NCBI RefSeq assembly: GCF_001050115.1
Contig: NZ_CP012024.1
Span: 1,778,001 to 1,842,000 of the forward strand
Direction: 5' to 3'
Length of the DNA stretch: 64,000 nt
From: Bacillus smithii
Lineage (GTDB): Bacteria > Bacillota > Bacilli > Bacillales > DSM-4216
In this document: positions 28,636 through 37,006 of the stretch, in pieces
Layout of the letters: every line of letters begins with the position of its first letter
Numbering within the stretch: position 1 is the stretch's first letter
Notes under the pieces: model-generated
Database searches by the model: none
What the model was told of the DNA's origin: nothing
Seen by the model: only the letters and a program-made list of their open reading frames with translations
Program-made: the position numbers and the translations under genes

Positions 28636-30633
28636 TTAGATGAATAGTTGTCCGCCTTGATAAATGATGAAAGATAATAGATAGGCAATAGCCAATCCAT
28701 ATCCGATCGAAAAGAACGTCCACTTTTTCGAACCCGTTTCGTGTCGAATGGCAGCAACCGTCGCCACACATGGGACATACAGCAAAATAAATACGATAAA
28801 ACTATAAGCGGATAACGGAGTAAAGTTCCCCGTAATAACGCCTTTTAAGGACGAGGTGTTTGCCGCATGGTAAATAATATTCATCGTCGACACGACCACT
28901 TCTTTTGCCAGAAAACCTGTTAGTAAACTGCTAGCCGCCTGCCAAGTACCAAATCCCAGCGGAACAAGCAAAGGAGCGATTAAACCGCCAATTTTCGCTA
29001 AAAAGCTTTCGTCCATAGAAACCCCAATGCCTCCGGGACCCATATAAGAAAGCAGCCAAATAAACACCGAGCCTCCAAAAATAAACGTACCCGCCTTGCG
29101 TACAAAGCCTTTGCCTTTATCCCAAGTACTGAGCCATAGCGTTTTCCATTGTGGTACTCGATACGGCGGAAGTTCAATGACAAAAATGGAAGCTTCGTTT
29201 TTTAGAACGGTGCTGGAGAACAATTTTGCCAATAAGAATGCGACCGAGATTCCAAGTACATATAATGAGAACACGATTTCCCCTTGATGATGATCAAAAA
29301 ACGCTCCCGTAAACAAGGCATAGACGGGAAGCCTTGCCGAACAGGACATGAGAGGCGTCAGTAAAATCGTAAGCAGCCGTTCTTTCGGCTGTTCGATCGT
29401 TCTCGCGGCCATCACGCCGGGGACGTTGCAACCGAAACCAATGACCATCGGAATAAAAGCTTTGCCGTTTAGTCCGACTTTTTCCATCAATCGGTCCATC
29501 ACTAACGCCGCTCGAGCCATATACCCGGAATCTTCAAGGAAAGAAATAAAGAAAAATAACACAAAAATTTGCGGTATAAACACTAAAACTCCACCGACTC
29601 CTCCGACAATTCCATTAAGCACCAACGCCCGCACAAACGGCCCGGCATGGATCGAAACCAACAATTGTTCCATCCACTTTGTAAGCGGACCGTTAAAAAA
29701 ACGGTCCAACATGTCCGAAAGCGGAGTACCGATCCAATTAAACGTCATCATAAACAATAAATACATAAAAGCGAGAAAGATCGGAACCCCCAAAATTTTA
29801 TGAGTAAGAACGTCATCTATTCGTTTTGTCCAGTTGACGGCGGATGCTTTCTCCTCCATGACGACGCATTCGTTGACGATTTGACTGATCCAATTTTTTC
29901 TTGTATTGAATATCGAACGGCTCACCGTGGAGTCGCCATGTTTTTTCAGCTCCTGACTGACCGCCTCAATCTGCTGTTTCAGCTCTTCTTCTGAAATCCA
30001 TTCTTGAGCAAATTCCATCGCATATGGATTTTGTTCAAGCAAATGCAGAGCCAGCCACCGCGCCGAAAAAGGCAGATTCTCCGGCAACAAACGAACGATC
30101 GAATCAATGGCCCTTTCTACCATATCACCATAGAAAATAGCAATAGGCTTTGTTTGAATCGTTTGATTTAATAACACGCTAATTTCCTGACATCCCTCTC
30201 CTTTTCGAGCAATGACGGGGATAACAGGCACACCCAATCGTTTGGAAAGAAGCCGGTCATCAATTTTCAAACCTCTCCGCTCTGCAACATCGACCATATT
30301 TAGGCAAAGAATAAGCGGTTTTCCGTATTCCAGAAGTTGGACTGTCAACTGCAAATTCCGTTCCAATAACGATGCATCTACAATATTTAATAGTGTTTGC
30401 GGATGTTCATGAAGCATATATCGAATGACAACCGCTTCGTCTTTTGATAGAGGATGAAGTGAGTATACTCCCGGTAAATCGATTAAAAATCCATCTTCTG
30501 TTTTTAACTTGCCAATCTTTTTCTCAATCGTCACACCGCTCCAGTTTCCCACGTGTTCGTAGGAACCGGTCAAGCTGTTGAACAAAGAAGTTTTTCCGGT
30601 ATTCGGATTTCCGATGAGTGCTGTCTGGCTCAT
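28636..30633 (-). CDS. feoB: Ferrous iron transport protein B
   Basis: 665-residue Fe(II) permease with a cytosolic N-terminal GTPase (G1 GNPNTGKTS, residues 7-15; G3 DLPG; G4 NMVD) and a polytopic membrane part carrying two gate-like repeats (for example GFGCNVPGVMAART and LLTPLMSCSARLPVYALFTG). Its start overlaps the feoA stop by 4 bp. The operon order feoA-feoB-Cys-rich protein is standard. Confidence 0.97.
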   Translation of the reverse strand: MSQTALIGNPNTGKTSLFNSLTGSYEHVGNWSGVTIEKKIGKLKTEDGFLIDLPGVYSLHPLSKDEAVVIRYMLHEHPQTLLNIVDASLLERNLQLTVQLLEYGKPLILCLNMVDVAERRGLKIDDRLLSKRLGVPVIPVIARKGEGCQEISVLLNQTIQTKPIAIFYGDMVERAIDSIVRLLPENLPFSARWLALHLLEQNPYAMEFAQEWISEEELKQQIEAVSQELKKHGDSTVSRSIFNTRKNWISQIVNECVVMEEKASAVNWTKRIDDVLTHKILGVPIFLAFMYLLFMMTFNWIGTPLSDMLDRFFNGPLTKWMEQLLVSIHAGPFVRALVLNGIVGGVGGVLVFIPQIFVLFFFISFLEDSGYMARAALVMDRLMEKVGLNGKAFIPMVIGFGCNVPGVMAARTIEQPKERLLTILLTPLMSCSARLPVYALFTGAFFDHHQGEIVFSLYVLGISVAFLLAKLFSSTVLKNEASIFVIELPPYRVPQWKTLWLSTWDKGKGFVRKAGTFIFGGSVFIWLLSYMGPGGIGVSMDESFLAKIGGLIAPLLVPLGFGTWQAASSLLTGFLAKEVVVSTMNIIYHAANTSSLKGVITGNFTPLSAYSFIVFILLYVPCVATVAAIRHETGSKKWTFFSIGYGLAIAYLLSFIIYQGGQLFI

Positions 30634-30857
30634 ATCTTTTTCACCTTAATTTTCCTGGCATCTTTGCGACGAATTCCAATCATTTGACCGGAGCATTCTA
30701 ATAGACATGGTCCTCCAATCGGCAAAATGCGGTGTAATGTCACATATGATCCTTCGTCTAACCCTATATGCAATAAACGCTTTTTCACAAGTTGCTGTAC
30801 TCCTTCTAAAGTAGTGATATAAGCGCTTTCTCCTTCTTTCAATTCAGTTAGCGTCAT
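30630..30857 (-). CDS. feoA: Ferrous iron transport protein A
   Basis: 75-residue SH3-like protein (LTELKEGESAYITTLEG, HIGLDEGSYVTLHRILP, GGPCLLECSGQMIGIRRKDA) that assists FeoB. The ATG at 30857 has GGAAGG 7 nt upstream. First gene of the feo operon; a Fur-like site lies 80 bp upstream. Confidence 0.92.
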   Translation of the reverse strand: MTLTELKEGESAYITTLEGVQQLVKKRLLHIGLDEGSYVTLHRILPIGGPCLLECSGQMIGIRRKDARKIKVKKI

Positions 30858-30935
30858 AACCAAACCCTTCCTTTAAAATGAACGAGCACTTTTCATCCAT
30901 TTGATTCTCATGAAATTACAAAATCGAATTAAGAA

Positions 30936-30950
30936 TGATAATACTTCTCA
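30936..30950. promoter_or_regulatory. Fur-box-like operator upstream of feoA
   Basis: TGATAATACTTCTCA matches 13 of 15 positions of the 7-1-7 Fur box TGATAATNATTATCA. Its position upstream of feoA suggests iron repression. Confidence 0.6.
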
Positions 30951-31059
30951 ATAACTCTCAATTCATTTTAACACGAATAAGAAACATAGGGAAAATCATT
31001 TTTTTGAAATTTTCTTTAAAAGGAATAGGGATCTTTCAAGCAGCATGTTTCATAATTAA

Positions 31060-31088
31060 TTGAATACAAATGAATTTTCATGTATAAT
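31060..31088 (+). promoter_or_regulatory. SigA-type promoter of the mifM-yidC2 transcript
   Basis: TTGAAT (31060-31065), a 17-nt spacer and TATAAT (31083-31088), 28 bp before the leader-peptide start. Confidence 0.7.
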
Positions 31089-31116
31089 TTTTTTAGTTTG
31101 CAAAAGGAGAGTCGCC

Positions 31117-31434
31117 ATGATAACGATTATGAGTGATAATTTGACGGATCTTGCCTTTTACTCTCTCTATATGAGCTTGGTTCTCCATTTTGTGTTCGCG
31201 TTGACTCTTCATTGGATTGTCAAGTACTCTTCGAAGAAAACATGCTACACAATAGCTGAACGGACAACTCAAGAAACGGTATTGCTTTCCATCAAGCAAA
31301 ATACCATTCTCCCTGCCGTTCGGTTTGTGTCTTGGCTGCCGAAGTCTGTTTGCCGAAAAGAATCGGCGCGTGATAACGAAGATCATTATATTCCTTCTCT
31401 TTCTGCCGCATCTGTTTGGAATTTTTCTTATTGA
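31117..31434 (+). CDS. mifM: MifM-like regulatory nascent peptide upstream of yidC2
   Basis: 105 residues from the ATG at 31117 behind AAAGGAG. An N-terminal membrane helix (about residues 11-36) is followed by a basic segment and a short acidic cluster. From memory of B. subtilis MifM, the arrest region carries Arg69, Trp73 and an acidic run at 86-89. Here R69, W73, L74, K76 and D86-N87-E88-D89 fall at the same numbers, in VRFVSWLPKS and RDNED. The stop (31432-31434) overlaps the yidC2 Shine-Dalgarno. The family senses membrane insertion: when insertion is poor the ribosome stalls and opens the yidC2 ribosome site. The remaining residues differ from the B. subtilis protein, so arrest itself is inferred. 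Confidence 0.82.
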   Translation: MITIMSDNLTDLAFYSLYMSLVLHFVFALTLHWIVKYSSKKTCYTIAERTTQETVLLSIKQNTILPAVRFVSWLPKSVCRKESARDNEDHYIPSLSAASVWNFSY

Positions 31435-31440
31435 GGAGGA
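31392..31440 (+). promoter_or_regulatory. Hairpin sequestering the yidC2 Shine-Dalgarno
   Basis: UCCUUCUC at 31392-31399 (codons 92-95 of the leader peptide) can pair over 8 positions, one a G-U, with GAGGAGGA at 31433-31440, which is the yidC2 ribosome site. A ribosome halted near codons 86-89 would cover the left arm and free the site. Confidence 0.6.
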
Positions 31441-31443
31441 TGT

Positions 31444-32208
31444 ATGTTGAAAAAATACTTTTCGTTATTGACCTTTATTCTTTTTTCTTCTGTTCTTTTA
31501 TCCGGATGTTCCAGCGCCCAACAAAAGGGACATTTTTTTCATGATTACTTTGTAGAACCATTCGTAAAATTGATTCATGCCATCGGTTCCTTTTTGGGCG
31601 GAAATTATGCTTTAGCGATCATCGTGATCACGTTGCTTGTGCGAATTATATTGATGCCGCTTATGTTGAACACCATGAAAAAACAGCAAGAAATGAAAGA
31701 AAAAATGGATAAAATTAAACCGGAAGTGGAAAAAATTCAGAAACGCATAAAATCGGCTAAAACAAAAGAAGAGCAGATGAAGCTGCAGCAAGAAATGATG
31801 CAGCTATATCAAAAACACGAAATCAATCCTTTTTCAATGGGCTGCCTTCCGATTGTGATCCAAATGCCGATTTGGATGGCTCTCTATTATGCAATCCGAA
31901 TTTCTGAGGATATTAAAAAAGCGGACTTTTTATGGTTTAAATTAGGACATCCTGATATTCCCATGGCCATTATCGCCGGAATTATGTACTATTTCCAATT
32001 CCGTGTTTCCATGATAGGTGTTCCGGAAGACCAGAAAAAACAAATGCAAATCATGGGGCTAATGTCTCCGTTGATGATTTTGTTCATTTCGTTCTCAACC
32101 CCGGCTGCACTGCCGCTTTACTGGGCTGTCAGCGGATTGTTTCTAATTGGACAAACATGGTTGTCGAAGAAATTTTACGAAAAACAAAAAGCACGTGAAG
32201 GACAATAA
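31444..32208 (+). CDS. yidC2: Membrane insertase YidC2/OxaA2
   Basis: 254-residue Oxa1/YidC insertase with a lipoprotein signal (hydrophobic stretch, lipobox LLSGC with Cys22). Five membrane segments follow, including the conserved groove arginine in LLVRIILMPLM, a charged coiled-coil loop (KKQQEMKEKMDKIKPEVEK) and the NPFSMGCLPIVIQMPIW signature. The ATG lies 9 bp after the leader-peptide stop with GAGGAGG between, so it is the regulated target of the MifM-like leader. The primary insertase SpoIIIJ lies elsewhere in Bacillus genomes. Confidence 0.95.
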   Translation: MLKKYFSLLTFILFSSVLLSGCSSAQQKGHFFHDYFVEPFVKLIHAIGSFLGGNYALAIIVITLLVRIILMPLMLNTMKKQQEMKEKMDKIKPEVEKIQKRIKSAKTKEEQMKLQQEMMQLYQKHEINPFSMGCLPIVIQMPIWMALYYAIRISEDIKKADFLWFKLGHPDIPMAIIAGIMYYFQFRVSMIGVPEDQKKQMQIMGLMSPLMILFISFSTPAALPLYWAVSGLFLIGQTWLSKKFYEKQKAREGQ

Positions 32209-32233
32209 AAAACGATTCATTTTGAACTTATAA

Positions 32234-32267
32234 ACGGGCTGACTGCTAGTAAAGTCAGTCCGTTTTT
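32234..32267 (+). terminator. yidC2 terminator
   Basis: Stem ACGGGCTGACT/AGTCAGTCCGT followed by TTTTTC, 25 bp after the yidC2 stop. Confidence 0.85.
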
Positions 32268-32399
32268 CATTGCTTTCCCGATCCCAATCAGCCTTTATCC
32301 TGTGATAAAATAAAAATAAATTCTCGGTCAAGGTGCTATTTTCGGAAAACTATGAAATTGAATTTTCTACCTTTCTATTCTTTAGGAGGATGTTTTCAC

Positions 32400-33925
32400 A
32401 AAACATTCATGATCGTCTCTCTCCCAACCCGTGCATGAAAATAGTTCCTTCCCGTCCATATTGGTAAAGACACAAACAGTTCATAATACGTGGCTTTTTT
32501 TGGTGGTTCGACCCTGAACACAAAACTGTTTGAGTGAATTTGGTGTTCAACCCTTTGTTAGCTCTTTCCAAATGGAAGGATGACTACGTACAGAAAAATG
32601 CTTATTTTCAAATTCACTCACTGTTTGTGATCCTATCTTTATGGAGTGATTGGATGGAAGTATTTATTGAAAGATGTGCAGGATTGGATGTTCATTCAGA
32701 AACCATAGTGGCTTGTGTTCTGATTGGTTCAAAGGATGATGAACTAATTAAGGAAACAGAAACCTTTCCGACTTTGACCAAAGATTTATTCCGGTTGTTA
32801 AAATGGCTCGAAGACCATGATGTGACCCACATTGCGATGGAAAGTACGGGAGTCTACTGGAAACCCGTGTTCAATATCTTAGAGGACTTCTTCGATATAA
32901 CCCTGGCGAACGCCCAGAGGATTAAAAACGTACCTGGAAGGAAGACGGATGTTTCTGACGCTGAATGGATTGCAAAATTATTGCGCCATGGATTAATTGA
33001 AAAGAGTTTTGTCCCTCCGGTAGATATTCGGGAGCTGCGTGATTTAACAAGGCTGAGAAAGAAATGGATTGGCCACGTAACTTCTGAGAAGAACAGGATT
33101 CAGAAAGTATTGGAAGCCTCAAATGTTAAATTAAGTACGGTCATTTCAGATGTGTTTGGGGTTTCAGGAAGAAAGCTGCTCAATCGCCTCATCGAAAAAG
33201 GATATGTAGATGTAAAGGATGTTGAAGAAAGAATTCATGGGAAAATGGCTTCGAAAAAGCAGCAGATTGCGGATTCCTTATTTGGAACAATAAACGAGCA
33301 TCAGCTTTTTCTGATTCGTCAGTCCTGGCAGCACATTGAATATTTGGAATCCCTCATCACCGAAATTGAACAAAGAATTGATGTTTTATTACAGAAATAT
33401 CAGGAAGAACTTCAATTACTTCTAACGATACCCGGCATTAAGAAAGACACAGCAGCCGTCATTATCGCCGAAATGGGTGTAGATATGAGTCAGTTTCCTA
33501 CATCACAACATTTAGCATCATGGGCGGGAGTGTGTCCAGGGAACAAAGAAAGTGCAGGAAAACGGTATAGTACAAGGACGGTAAAAGGGAATCCACCTAT
33601 CAAATCCGCCATGTGCGAGGCGGCTTGGGCAGTGTCAAGATGCCGAAACAGATGGTTAGCAGCAAAATATTGGTCATTGGCAGCACGAAGAGGAAAGAAA
33701 AAAGCACTCGTTGCCACATCGCATCGAATGCTTCGGATCATTTACTCCATGCTTATCAACAAGGAGGCTTTTAAAGAAAAGCAAATTAACTAGTATAACC
33801 AAAGTCAAAAAGATTTATACAAAGTTACCTCCCACAGGTAGCTCTGCTTTCTTATTGACTTTTTTCGTTCTTTGTTTAGGTTTGCCTGCTTCCGCCCGTA
33901 ATATACGAGGAAACCTAGGAAATTA
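32400..33925 (+). mobile_element. IS110-family insertion sequence (ends approximate)
   Basis: One transposase gene preceded by about 250 bp of non-coding DNA with inverted repeats (GAGTGAATTTG at 32532-32542 and its complement at 32609-32619). IS110 elements lack long terminal repeats, so the borders are estimates. TTTTCACA occurs at 32393-32400 and 33926-33933 and may mark the target site. Confidence 0.6.
32654..33793 (+). CDS. IS110-family transposase/recombinase
   Basis: 379 residues from ATG 32654 (MEVFIERCAGLDVHSETIV), preceded by GGAG; the frame is open 40 codons further into non-coding DNA. The RuvC-like DEDD domain shows AGLDVHSET, the E in IAMESTGVYWKPV, and GRKTDVSDAEWIA. The C-terminal Transposase_20 domain has LLTIPGIKKDTAAVIIAEMG and the serine region GVCPGNKESAGKRYS. 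Intact by inspection. The family is RNA-guided by a bridge RNA from the element's own non-coding end. Confidence 0.93.
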   Translation: MEVFIERCAGLDVHSETIVACVLIGSKDDELIKETETFPTLTKDLFRLLKWLEDHDVTHIAMESTGVYWKPVFNILEDFFDITLANAQRIKNVPGRKTDVSDAEWIAKLLRHGLIEKSFVPPVDIRELRDLTRLRKKWIGHVTSEKNRIQKVLEASNVKLSTVISDVFGVSGRKLLNRLIEKGYVDVKDVEERIHGKMASKKQQIADSLFGTINEHQLFLIRQSWQHIEYLESLITEIEQRIDVLLQKYQEELQLLLTIPGIKKDTAAVIIAEMGVDMSQFPTSQHLASWAGVCPGNKESAGKRYSTRTVKGNPPIKSAMCEAAWAVSRCRNRWLAAKYWSLAARRGKKKALVATSHRMLRIIYSMLINKEAFKEKQIN

Positions 33926-33968
33926 TTTTCACAGAAAAAAACCCCGCAATGACGAGGAGGATCAGATT

Positions 33969-34247
33969 ATGATGAAACGACTTTTTATTAAAGTATACGG
34001 AAAAGTTCAAGGTGTAGGATTCCGTTATTACACACAACAAAAAGCCCAACAATTAGGTCTGAAAGGCTGGGTGCGAAACGAAATGGATGGATCTGTCGAA
34101 ATAGAAGCCGAAGGGGATGAAATGCCTCTGTCCGAGTTGATTTCTTTCATCAAAAAAGGAGCCAGCCCCCACGGAAGAGTAGATCAAATCGAAGTTGTCG
34201 AAAAAGAACCGAAAGAAAATGAAAAGAAATTTACCATCCAATACTAA
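33969..34247 (+). CDS. acyP: Acylphosphatase
   Basis: 92 residues from ATG 33969 behind GAGGAGG. The acylphosphatase signature KVYGKVQGVGFRYYTQQKA contains the catalytic arginine (R19), and the second motif GWVRNEMDGSVEIEAEG supplies the catalytic asparagine. It hydrolyses acyl phosphates; the physiological role is unclear. The open frame extends 86 codons upstream, but that part is non-coding or IS sequence. The IS110 element immediately upstream may have separated it from its promoter. Confidence 0.93.
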   Translation: MMKRLFIKVYGKVQGVGFRYYTQQKAQQLGLKGWVRNEMDGSVEIEAEGDEMPLSELISFIKKGASPHGRVDQIEVVEKEPKENEKKFTIQY

Positions 34248-34420
34248 TTCAAAAAGAATCTCTTGAACTCACAAAAAATGACAATCTGTTTGTTGCAACA
34301 GGATCATACAGATAGGTCATTTCCTCCTGCATTTAACGATTCTTGGGATCCCCCGAATGGCGATCATACGTCTTTCCCGTAAACCTGTTCCATGCAGAAA
34401 CAACGCCTGTCATGAATGAA

Positions 34421-34455
34421 GAATGGCTGTCGACTTTGTCGGCAGCCATTCTTTC
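34421..34455. terminator. Shared terminator between acyP and brnQ
   Basis: Stem GAATGGCTGTCGAC with GTCGGCAGCCATTC (34421-34451) and T-rich tails on both strands. It lies between two convergent genes. Confidence 0.75.
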
Positions 34456-34507
34456 TATATGGTCCGTTTATATAGCAAAAACGAAATGATGCTGTTTTGT
34501 GTGAACG

Positions 34508-35836
34508 TTACTGTTTCATTTTAGCAGGTGTCCATTTTTTCTCAGTACGAGAAGAAGATAAGACCCATCCGATGATTCCTCCGAGAATCGAAGGCAAAAG
34601 CCACCCTAATCCTACGGAAAACAACGGAACCCAAGACAAGGAATGATTCAGCCATTCCCAATTGAATCCGAATGCTTTCAAACCATCATATAAACTGAAA
34701 ACTGCCGTAAAAAGAATGGCCCCTTGATAAACACGTTCAGAAATGCCTTTGGAATAATGATCTATGAAAGACAAAACGATTAATACGATGGCCAAAGGGT
34801 AAATCATGCTTAGAATCGGAACGGAAATGGAAATGATTTGATTAAGGCCTATATTCGAAATCAAAAAACTGATAATCGTAATCAAAATGACAAATTTTTT
34901 ATATGAAACAGCAGGCAATCGTTCCGCAAAAAACTGGGCACATGCCACCACTAATCCAATACAAGTCGTTAATACAGCCAGCGCCACAATGATGCCGAGA
35001 AGAACTTTACCTCCTGCTCCAAAAAGAAGGCTAGCTGCTTTGGACAGGATTTCTCCCCCATTTTCGAAAGAACCGTGTGTGGCCATTTTAACCCCGATAT
35101 AACCTGTTCCAATATAAACAAGTGCCAATCCCGAACCAGCGATTACTCCGGCTTTGACCGTCATCGCCACCATTTTCTTGCCATTTTTAATTCCTCTTTC
35201 CTTAAGTGCATTGACGACCACGATGCCAAATGCTAAAGCGGCAATGGCATCCATCGTTAAATACCCTTCCATAAACCCTTTTGCTAAAGGGGCATGCGAG
35301 TACTCAGCAGACGGCGGCTGAATGGAACCATCCAACTTTAAGAAACCCGTCACACATAAAACAGCGATAGAGGCAAGCAGGAGCGGAGTCAATAATTCGC
35401 CCACTCGATCGACCATTTTCGATGGATTTAAACTTAACCAAAGGATCAAGATAAAAAAGATGATGCTGAATAAAAATAAGCTAATGGAACCTGCTTCGTT
35501 CGATAAAAATGGTTTGACACCCATTTCAAATGCAACATTCGCACCGCGCGGAATGGCAAAAAACGGTCCAATTACTAAATAAATCACCACGGCAAAAAAC
35601 AGCGCAAAACGTGGATGGACCTTTTCAGCAATCGAAAGGACCCCGTTTCTGGACAACGCAACCGCCGCCACTGCTATAATGGGCAGCCCTACTCCCGTGA
35701 TGATAAATCCAGCAATGGCTGACCAAAAAGACCGTCCTGATTGGATTCCTAATAAAGGAGGAAAAATTAAATTTCCCGCTCCAAAAAACAGCGCGAAAAG
35801 CATAAGCCCTACAACCCATAACTCTTTTCTTTTCAT
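34508..35836 (-). CDS. brnQ: Branched-chain amino acid:Na+ symporter BrnQ
   Basis: 442-residue polytopic transporter of the LIVCS family with about 12 hydrophobic segments. Signature segments are FALFFGAGNLIFPPLLG near the N-terminus, GPFFAIPRGANVAFE, and GYLTMDAIAALAFGIVVVNAL. The ATG at 35836 follows GGGGAAACGTT. Upstream lie a group II intron and, beyond it, a T-box leader with an Ile-type specifier. Uptake should therefore rise when isoleucine tRNA is uncharged, provided transcription passes through the intron. Confidence 0.95.
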   Translation of the reverse strand: MKRKELWVVGLMLFALFFGAGNLIFPPLLGIQSGRSFWSAIAGFIITGVGLPIIAVAAVALSRNGVLSIAEKVHPRFALFFAVVIYLVIGPFFAIPRGANVAFEMGVKPFLSNEAGSISLFLFSIIFFILILWLSLNPSKMVDRVGELLTPLLLASIAVLCVTGFLKLDGSIQPPSAEYSHAPLAKGFMEGYLTMDAIAALAFGIVVVNALKERGIKNGKKMVAMTVKAGVIAGSGLALVYIGTGYIGVKMATHGSFENGGEILSKAASLLFGAGGKVLLGIIVALAVLTTCIGLVVACAQFFAERLPAVSYKKFVILITIISFLISNIGLNQIISISVPILSMIYPLAIVLIVLSFIDHYSKGISERVYQGAILFTAVFSLYDGLKAFGFNWEWLNHSLSWVPLFSVGLGWLLPSILGGIIGWVLSSSRTEKKWTPAKMKQ

Positions 35837-35997
35837 AACGTTTCCCCTTTCTCTATGTTGTAATCTGAATGATGAATTAGTGGTACTGGATTAAAAAAAC
35901 ATTTACTCCGACAAGTCAGACGCCAAAGCAAAATTTTATTTTCTCCTTTCGATGAGCTGGCTGCCTGATTCCAGTACTCTATTAGAATATTTTTTCA

Positions 35998-36637
35998 ATC
36001 GAGTAGGAGGGAGCGATTAACTCCCGTCCTCTCACACCACCGTACGTACGGTTCCGTATACGGCGGTTCAATTAAGATAATTGACGCAAGTCTTTATAAC
36101 TTCCGTGAATAGCTGTTCTCTTTATGCCAGTGGTCACTCCACCCTCCAAGAGGTCTCCCACGGGATTCACCGCTTCCTCCCTCAAGTGAGGTACTACGTT
36201 TTCTGTGTTCATCATGACTCACTGAATACCAAGGGCTATTCTCTCTTAATTGTTCGGTCCTTCTTAGTTGTTCTAGACCAACTAATACTATGACCTCTGC
36301 TGACTTCTGACGGTTCAGCTACTTATCACTAAGTAGGTTATGAAGAGTACTTCACATATCCGCCAGACCTCCCCGGGTAAGTACATGCACTTTCACACCA
36401 TCTATCCGCCTCATTTACTCGATATGACCTTCGACAGAAAGAGCTTTGTTTTGTTATGCAAACTCACTCAATCATACCTAGCCTTATATGAGGTTCGTGT
36501 TCCTCGGACCGGTGTTTTGCCTCCAGCTTCCTTCAGATTCCGCGTCACCACGGACACCCTTGCTCTTGGCTAACCTCTACTTCTGTCTTCGGGGTTCGGG
36601 ACTTACACCCTATAGTTCATGTACATGCCGGGCGCAC
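35998..36637 (-). mobile_element. Group II intron without reverse transcriptase (probably class IIC)
   Basis: The minus-strand RNA starts GTGCGCCCGG (5' consensus GUGYG) at 36637 and ends CTCCTACTCGAT near 35998, about 640 nt. Domain V is recognisable at 36036-36067: a 9-bp lower helix ACCGCCGTA/TACGGTGGT, a 2-nt CG bulge and a 4-bp upper helix capped by GAAC. A domain VI hairpin follows (GGGAG...CTCCC, 36008-36030). The place of the usual RT gene holds only a 47-codon frame (MMNTENVVPHLREEAVNPVG...) that is not recognisably RT. The 5' end directly follows the U-tract of the T-box terminator, the insertion habit of IIC introns. Confidence 0.82.
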
Positions 36638-36638
36638 A

Positions 36639-37000
36639 TAAAAAAACTCGTCCAGTTGAAGGGACGAGTCGAATCGCGGTACCACCCTAATTCCGTATAT
36701 ATACGGCACTTTAGAAGACGCATCATACGTCTAGTCTTGGTAACGGAAGAAACCGGCAATGCTTACTGTTCTCTTTCAGCATAGCGTCTCCAAGAGGATC
36801 TTCAGTATAAGTCTGTTCATCGGCTCCCACCTATCCCGACTCTCTGGTGAACAGATATTTATCTGCCCTTTCTATTCCAGGCTTACCCTCTCTAAACAGA
36901 GGAGATCGGAATAATAAGGGGCAGATAAATCGAACCGTTTTGTGACAAAACCATGGTTCGCATTATACTTACTCTTCTTTTCATCGACTTTCACTAATTG
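36639..37000 (-). promoter_or_regulatory. T-box riboswitch (Ile-type) upstream of brnQ
   Basis: The minus strand carries the T-box core AGGGTGGTACCGCG, ending near 36675. It is followed by terminator stem ACTCGTCC/GGACGAGT (36646-36669) and TTTTTTT. Stem I features include CAGAGAGTCGGG, GGTGGGAGCCGA and CTGAAGATCCTCTTGGAG. The probable specifier is ATC (36797-36799), an isoleucine codon that fits a branched-chain amino acid transporter. An extra stem (ATTTATCTGCCCC with GGGCAGATAAAT) and a small 5' hairpin precede stem I. Confidence 0.92.
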
Positions 37001-37006
37001 TTTATC

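Noticed and set aside
32393-33933. TTTTCACA as a firm target duplication of the IS110 element
   Set aside because: IS110 elements usually make no or very short duplications, and the 8-mer is AT-rich enough to occur by chance. It is mentioned only as a possible border.
33711-33968. N-terminal extension of acylphosphatase to 178 residues
   Set aside because: The upstream part overlaps the IS110 transposase end and has no family match, and a strong ribosome site precedes the ATG at 33969.
36073-36784. Plus-strand frames across the intron and T-box
   Set aside because: They are antisense to the intron and riboswitch structures, which explain the sequence fully.
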